A stretch of 10,760 bases of DNA from positions 1 to 10,760 of the forward strand of contig CAMDKT010000150.1 of NCBI GenBank assembly GCA_945900935.1, written 5' to 3'. The position numbers were made by a program, and so were the translations under genes. The notes under the pieces are model-generated. The model was given only the letters and a program-made list of their open reading frames with translations. It was not told the origin of the DNA and did not search any database. Below, piece after piece: positions 7,518 to 10,760 of this stretch (positions are counted from its first letter, which is position 1; every line of letters begins with the position of its first letter). This DNA comes from Candidatus Sulfopaludibacter sp. SbA3. Its GTDB lineage: Bacteria > Acidobacteriota > Terriglobia > Bryobacterales > Bryobacteraceae.

Positions 7518-7523
7518 TAAGAT
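7518..7523 (+). promoter_or_regulatory. Candidate -10 box of the ceramidase-like gene
   Basis: TAAGAT lies five bases before the ATG at 7529, so transcription would start at or next to the start codon, giving a leaderless or nearly leaderless message. No Shine-Dalgarno is visible. The box begins 48.5 bases from the centre of the upstream palindrome, against 49.5 for the TAAGAT at 3389 in the other divergent region. No convincing -35 box is present, consistent with dependence on an activator. Tentative. Confidence 0.3.
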
Positions 7524-7528
7524 GAAGT

Positions 7529-8923
7529 ATGCACGAACTCTTAGCGGGCACCGGCCGCTCAGACATTACGCCCGCCCCTGGCACGCCCCAGGGCGGATGG
7601 GGTGCGCAAACCCACCAGCGCGGCCTCGGTGCCGATCTGCCTCTTTACGCCACCGCCCTCGTCCTGCGCGACGGACGTCAAACGGTCGCCATTGTCGACG
7701 TCGATTCCATCGGCTTCGATCCCGAATGGACCACGCGCATCCTCGACGCAGTCTCCACGCTCACCGGCATCCCCCTCGAAAAAATCCGCCTCTCCTGCAC
7801 CCACACGCATTCCGGCCCCAACACCTTCCGCATCCCCGTCATCACTGAGGGGCGCGACTTGATTCTTCAATACCTGAATGGCCTCCCGCTTCAGATAGCC
7901 GGCGCCGTCTGGCAAGCCCAGCAAAACCTCCGCCTCGTCCGCGTAGGCGCCGCCACCGGTACATGTGACATCAATATGAACCGCCGCCAGCAACTGCCCG
8001 ATGGCCGCGTCGTCGTCGGCCGCAACCCGAATGGCCCGGTCGATCACACCGTCCGCGTCGTCCGCCTCGACGGCCTCGATGAGCATCCCGTCGCGACCAT
8101 TATCCACTACGCCTGCCATCCCACGACCGTCGGCTGGCACGCCAAAGTCGCCACGCCCGATTACCCGGGCATGGCGAAAAGAGTGGTCGAGGAACAACTT
8201 GGCGGCACGTGTCTCTTTCTCCAAGGCGCCACCGGCAACATCGGACCCCGCATGGGCTTCACCGGCGATCTCAATATATACCGCCGTTTCGGCCGCCTCC
8301 TCGGCCTGGAAGCCGCCAAACTCGCCCTCGGCATCGACACCCTTCCCCGCGAACCCAAGCTTGTTGGTCTCCAAGAATCCGGCACAACAATTGCTCTCTT
8401 CGAAGACGTCCCCGTCGAGCCCCCGCCCGCGGCCCTCGATGTCCGGTCCCGCTTCCTCCAACTGCCCTTAAAGCCCTTCCCTCCCCCGGAAGAGGCCGAG
8501 GTCGAAGCCGCCGCTCTCCGTGAAAGACTGGCCCAACTCCGCCAGGAAGGAACCGAAGCCGAAATCCGCGACGCCACCGCCATGGCCACTCAAGCCGGCA
8601 TGCGTGCCGACCGCGCCCGCCTCTATCACGGTCGCACCCACATCGACTGGCAGTTGCAAGGCATCCGGATCGGCCCCGTCGCGCTCGTCTGTATACCCGG
8701 CGAACCATTCATTGAAATCAGCCAGGAGATCTCCGCCGGCTCGCCCTTTCCGTACACGCTCTTCTCTGGTTACTCCAACGGCGGCTTCAGCTATTTGCCG
8801 GTCCGTAGCGCCTATCCTGCCGGAGGCTACGAAGTCGAAACATCGCCCTTCGCCCCCGGTGCCGCCGAAATTGTAGTGGAACAGTCCCTCCGCATGCTCA
8901 ACGAGCTCTGGTCCGAGGGGTAG
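7529..8923 (+). CDS. Neutral/alkaline ceramidase-like zinc amidohydrolase, cytoplasmic
   Basis: A 464-residue protein of the neutral/alkaline non-lysosomal ceramidase N-terminal-domain type. It opens with GTGRSDITP (7-15), the family's usual start. It then shows THTHSGP (91-97), ACHPTT (195-200), GATGNIGPR (233-241), PGEPF (390-394) and GGYEVE (432-437). In characterised neutral ceramidases the zinc is held by two His, a Glu and a Tyr. The matching residues here would be a His in THTHSGP, His197, Glu392 and Tyr434, so the active site looks intact. There is no signal peptide, and the C-terminal immunoglobulin-like domain of true ceramidases is missing, so it probably hydrolyses a soluble amide in the cytoplasm rather than membrane ceramide. 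The start is fixed by an in-frame TGA at 7523-7525. It diverges from the aminotransferase operon across the shared palindrome. The substrate is unknown. Confidence 0.88.
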   Translation: MHELLAGTGRSDITPAPGTPQGGWGAQTHQRGLGADLPLYATALVLRDGRQTVAIVDVDSIGFDPEWTTRILDAVSTLTGIPLEKIRLSCTHTHSGPNTFRIPVITEGRDLILQYLNGLPLQIAGAVWQAQQNLRLVRVGAATGTCDINMNRRQQLPDGRVVVGRNPNGPVDHTVRVVRLDGLDEHPVATIIHYACHPTTVGWHAKVATPDYPGMAKRVVEEQLGGTCLFLQGATGNIGPRMGFTGDLNIYRRFGRLLGLEAAKLALGIDTLPREPKLVGLQESGTTIALFEDVPVEPPPAALDVRSRFLQLPLKPFPPPEEAEVEAAALRERLAQLRQEGTEAEIRDATAMATQAGMRADRARLYHGRTHIDWQLQGIRIGPVALVCIPGEPFIEISQEISAGSPFPYTLFSGYSNGGFSYLPVRSAYPAGGYEVETSPFAPGAAEIVVEQSLRMLNELWSEG

Positions 8924-8988
8924 CATTCCCACCGAGCCGCTCGCGCCAGAAAAGAGGGGGCGAATGCTATGCGTGCTCGGTGGCATAG
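8921..8988 (+). repeat. Interleaved inverted repeats at the 3' end of the ceramidase-like gene
   Basis: Two perfect inverted repeats are interlaced: TAGCATTC (8921-8928) with GAATGCTA (8962-8969), and CCACCGAGC (8929-8937) with GCTCGGTGG (8975-8983). A third, CTATGC (8967-8972) with GCATAG (8983-8988), overlaps both. The first arm contains the gene's TAG stop. The order a-b-a'-b' allows a pseudoknot or mutually exclusive hairpins in RNA. No T-run follows, so a classical intrinsic terminator is not evident, but a role in 3'-end formation or stability is possible. Confidence 0.55.
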
Positions 8989-9103
8989 TCACGAGGGACA
9001 AACTATGGGAGAAGGGGCCTGCGGCCGGAGGGGCCCTATGACGGTGTCAAATTTGATTGCCGCCAATGCCCCAAACCATAAATTGCTCTAAATGTTCTAT
9101 GGT
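8924..9103. other. Gene-free spacer of 180 bases
   Basis: No plausible coding frame is seen on either strand. The left third is occupied by the interleaved inverted repeats. The middle holds a GC-rich stretch (about 9013-9038) with weak GGGCC/GGCCC pairing and the 10-base palindrome TCAAATTTGA (9047-9056). The right end carries hairpins around the stop of the receptor relic. It looks like 3'-flanking DNA of two converging genes. Confidence 0.6.
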
Positions 9104-9110
9104 TTAGAAC
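9073..9110 (-). terminator. Overlapping hairpins at the end of the receptor relic, possible terminator
   Basis: AAACCATA (9073-9080) pairs with TATGGTTT (9098-9105), and GTTCTA (9094-9099) pairs with TAGAAC (9105-9110) around a 5-base loop. The second stem spans the TAA stop of the minus-strand receptor relic. The two hairpins share bases and exclude each other. There is no clear U-run after either on the minus strand, so termination is only a possibility. Confidence 0.3.
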
Positions 9111-9455
9111 TGCAGCCGAACCGTCAACTGCGCCACCCGCGCGGGGCTACCTGAATTGCGCGTGCTCAGAATGCCGTCGCTGCTCACCGCAGTCGGATTA
9201 TTCGGATTGCTCAGCACGTTGAAAAAGTCGATGTTTAATCGCAGCGTTACTTTCTCCGTGATATTCGTGAACTTGAACAACGACGCATCCAAAAACCACT
9301 GGTTCGGCACCGCCATGTACTGGTTGCGCCACGGTGCCAGGTTGTCGTTGAACGGCAACCGCCGCACCGTATTGTTGTTCAGCGGAACCCAGACGTTATT
9401 CGTATCCCAGAACTGGCTGAGTACAGTGTTGGCCGGAGCGTTGGGGGGAAGCGCT
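9104..9455 (-). pseudogene. C-terminal stump of a second TonB-dependent receptor
   Basis: About 115 codons match only the end of an Oar-type TonB receptor barrel: SQFWDTNNVWVPLNNNTV, RRLPFNDNLAPWRNQYM, then VPNQWFLDASLFKFTNITEK, LRLNIDFFNVLSNPNNP and a final VAQLTVRLQF with terminal aromatic residue. The signal peptide, regulatory-like domain, plug and at least 900 residues of barrel are missing. Homology stops near 9455. The frame remains open to 9559, but that part is simply the reverse of the TPR gene's start. The break therefore coincides with the beginning of the TPR gene, which suggests that a rearrangement brought the TPR gene next to a truncated receptor. No start or ribosome site can be assigned, so it is unlikely to be expressed. 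Like the intact receptor, it lacks the C excess of the surrounding plus strand. Confidence 0.85.
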
Positions 9456-9478
9456 CCAGCGGCTATATGATGGGGACC

Positions 9479-10249
9479 ATGGCCCGGCTCCCGTTCACCC
9501 TCCTTCTCGCCGTAAGCCTCGCCCCCGGCCAGTCGGCCATTGAACGCGGCCAGGCCCACCTTGCCGCCGGCCGTCCCGCCGACGCCGAACTCGAACTCGC
9601 CCGCGCCGTCGAACAGTCCCCCGCCGACGCCGAAGGGTGGCGTCTCCTCGGCCTCGCGCGCATCTCCGCCAACCGCCTTCCCCAGGCCGAATCCGCTCTC
9701 TCCCGCGCTTGCACTTTAGAGAAACCACCTGTCGATAGCTGCTACTATCTCGCCCGCAACCGCCACGCTCTCGCCCAATACGAACCCGCCCGCCAAGCCT
9801 TTGACCTCGCCCTTTCGGCTACCCCCTCGGCTCGCGTCCATCGCGCCGCCGGCCTCAACTATCTCGCCCTCGGACGCGACGCCGACGCCGAACGTCACCT
9901 TCGCCTCGCCGTCGCCCTCGGCCCTTCCGTCCCAGACGACTCCCGCGTCGATCTCGGGGCATTCCTCTTCCGCCAAGGCCGTCTCCCCGACGCCGCCAGC
10001 GTCCTCGCACAAGCCGCCCAATCCAACACCGCCTCCCCCCGCGCCTATCTCGAACTCGGCCGCGTCCTCCTCCAACAGGGCAAGCTCAAACCCGCCGCCC
10101 AGCACCTCGAAGAGGCCGTCCGTCGCAACCCCGCCGACCCCAACGCCCATCTCCTCCTCGCCCGCGCCTACCAGCGCCTCGGTCGCGACGCCGATGCCGC
10201 CCGCGAACTCCGCCTCGGCGAACTCGAATTCCGCCGGAAACAACCCTAA
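9479..10249 (+). CDS. Exported tetratricopeptide-repeat protein
   Basis: A protein of 256 residues (or 260 from an ATG at 9467) built almost wholly of TPR helices, which serve as a scaffold for protein contacts. The preferred start at 9479 gives a compact signal peptide, MARLPFTLLLAVSLAPGQSA. Upstream ATGs at 9467 and 9470 and the weak purine-rich stretch make the exact start uncertain. Counting from 9467, repeats run from about 22 to 256, roughly seven units with the usual Gly/Ala/Tyr pattern: ERGQAHLAAGRPADAELEL, LGLARISANRLPQAESAL, AGLNYLALGRDADAERHL, LELGRVLLQQGKLKPAAQHL, LLARAYQRLGRDADAAREL. Codons are extremely C-rich. The stop (10247-10249) overlaps the stop of the convergent ASPIC/UnbV gene. 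TPR and FG-GAP/UnbV proteins often lie together in acidobacterial genomes; a shared job in the cell envelope is possible but unproven. Confidence 0.86.
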   Translation: MARLPFTLLLAVSLAPGQSAIERGQAHLAAGRPADAELELARAVEQSPADAEGWRLLGLARISANRLPQAESALSRACTLEKPPVDSCYYLARNRHALAQYEPARQAFDLALSATPSARVHRAAGLNYLALGRDADAERHLRLAVALGPSVPDDSRVDLGAFLFRQGRLPDAASVLAQAAQSNTASPRAYLELGRVLLQQGKLKPAAQHLEEAVRRNPADPNAHLLLARAYQRLGRDADAARELRLGELEFRRKQP

Positions 10250-10760
10250 CGCTCCTCCACGTCCAACACCCGGTCCACCGCCATATCTTTCAGCATCTGC
10301 CTGCCCCCGCCCGGCCACTGAATTTCAATCTCCACCGCCCGCGTATCCGCCCCCATCCCAAAGTGCGCCACCCGGTCGCTCGACGACCCATAGCCCACCG
10401 CCGTAGTAACCCGGTTCCACTGCTCCGCTCCGGCCCCCCCCCGCACCCGGATCATCGCTCCAATCCCGTCCCGATTCGCCCGCCGGCCCCGCAAACGAAT
10501 CCCTAACCAATGCCCCGTCCCGCTTGACACATTTCGCAGCAACGCCGCCGGCTCCCCAATCCGCGTCACCGCCACGTCTACCCGCCCATCCCGGTCAAAG
10601 TCGGCAAACGCCGCCCCCCGATGCAGCGCCGCGCCGGCTGTCGCCCTTCCCTCCGCAAATACTCCTCCACCCTGATTCAAAAACACCCGGTTCGTCTGCT
10701 TCGATGTCCGATGCGAAAACTCCTCCGTATTCGCATCAATCGAACCGCAAGCCCCAAACA
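10246..10760 (-). CDS. FG-GAP/VCBS repeat protein with C-terminal ASPIC/UnbV domain (CRTAC1-like), 5' end outside window
   Basis: The last 170 codons of a longer gene that stays open to the window edge. The visible part starts within FG-GAP propeller repeats: TNRVFLNQGGGVF (NRVFLN.G.G.F is the repeat's usual opening), then AFADFDRDGRVDVAVT, a calcium-binding-like D.D.DG.D loop. From about LLRNVSSGTGHWLGIRLRG the ASPIC/UnbV domain begins (W..I.L.G..NRDGIGA.I.V), with the conserved YGSSSDRVAHFGMG and the C-terminal IQWPGGG and VDRVLDVEE. Such proteins are usually exported and 500-1000 residues long. The GTG at 10686 is internal and is not the true start, because coding similarity continues upstream of it (SIDANTEEFSHRTSKQ). 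Its TAG stop (10248-10246) overlaps the TPR gene's TAA. Confidence 0.87.
   Translation of the reverse strand, partial: FGACGSIDANTEEFSHRTSKQTNRVFLNQGGGVFAEGRATAGAALHRGAAFADFDRDGRVDVAVTRIGEPAALLRNVSSGTGHWLGIRLRGRRANRDGIGAMIRVRGGAGAEQWNRVTTAVGYGSSSDRVAHFGMGADTRAVEIEIQWPGGGRQMLKDMAVDRVLDVEER

Noticed and set aside
7559..8461. Long 300-codon open frame on the minus strand inside the ceramidase-like gene
   Set aside because: Its translation is low-complexity Gly/Ala/Asp/Glu-rich with no recognisable motif; it is the antisense shadow of a clear family member in C-rich DNA.
9047..9056. TCAAATTTGA perfect 10-base palindrome
   Set aside because: A single short AT-rich palindrome in a gene-free gap, unlike the shared operator and not repeated elsewhere in the window; likely coincidence.
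9716..10318. 200-codon minus-strand open frame opposite the TPR gene
   Set aside because: Gly/Ala/Glu-rich shadow caused by the C-rich codons of the TPR gene.
1..10760. CRISPR arrays, tRNA or rRNA genes, insertion sequences, phage or toxin-antitoxin genes
   Set aside because: No regularly spaced repeats, cloverleaf-like stretch, transposase or integrase motifs were seen on either strand; the deletion relics carry no visible insertion-sequence ends.

Overview
The window reads as a catabolic (probably sugar-acid or amine-acid) gene cluster from a GC-rich Gram-negative bacterium. It most likely comes from the Acidobacteriota, near Bryobacter/Solibacter. The basis is the very long Oar-type TonB-dependent receptor with an N-terminal carboxypeptidase-regulatory-like domain, a second receptor relic of the same type, the Tat-type Gfo/Idh/MocA relic, and the TPR plus ASPIC/UnbV proteins. 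All of these are typically abundant in that group. This taxonomic call is inference from gene content, not from a marker gene.

Layout. 20-3259 (-) is an intact outer-membrane TonB-dependent receptor with a perfect Shine-Dalgarno. 3260-3426 is a divergent control region with a GTCCAA-N4-TTGGAC palindrome. 3427-3858 (+) is the collapsed relic of a secreted Gfo/Idh/MocA oxidoreductase. It is followed after 6 nt by an ACS-type MFS transporter (3865-5100). Converging on that transporter is a minus-strand operon read from right to left: an N-terminal stump of a mandelate racemase/galactonate dehydratase-type enzyme (7258-7404), a PLP class III aminotransferase/aminomutase (5882-7261), and an IclR regulator (5068-5859). 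A second divergent control region (7405-7528) carries the same palindrome (TGTCCAA-N4-TTGGACA). It separates that operon from a cytoplasmic neutral-ceramidase-like hydrolase (7529-8923, +).

The right part is different. 8924-9103 has no gene but contains a dense set of overlapping inverted repeats. 9104-9455 (-) is the C-terminal stump of a second TonB receptor. 9479-10249 (+) is a secreted TPR protein whose stop overlaps the stop of a convergent FG-GAP/ASPIC-UnbV protein (10246 to the right edge).

How it may work together: the receptor would import a ligand across the outer membrane and the MFS protein across the inner membrane. The ceramidase-like hydrolase and the aminotransferase would process it, and the IclR protein would sense an intermediate and bind the shared palindrome at both divergent promoters. 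The two carbohydrate enzymes one would expect (Gfo/Idh dehydrogenase and enolase-superfamily dehydratase) are both reduced to stumps, while import, regulation, the aminotransferase and the hydrolase are intact. This looks like a locus caught in the middle of decay or repurposing. The most notable observations are the shared operator and the three deletion relics.
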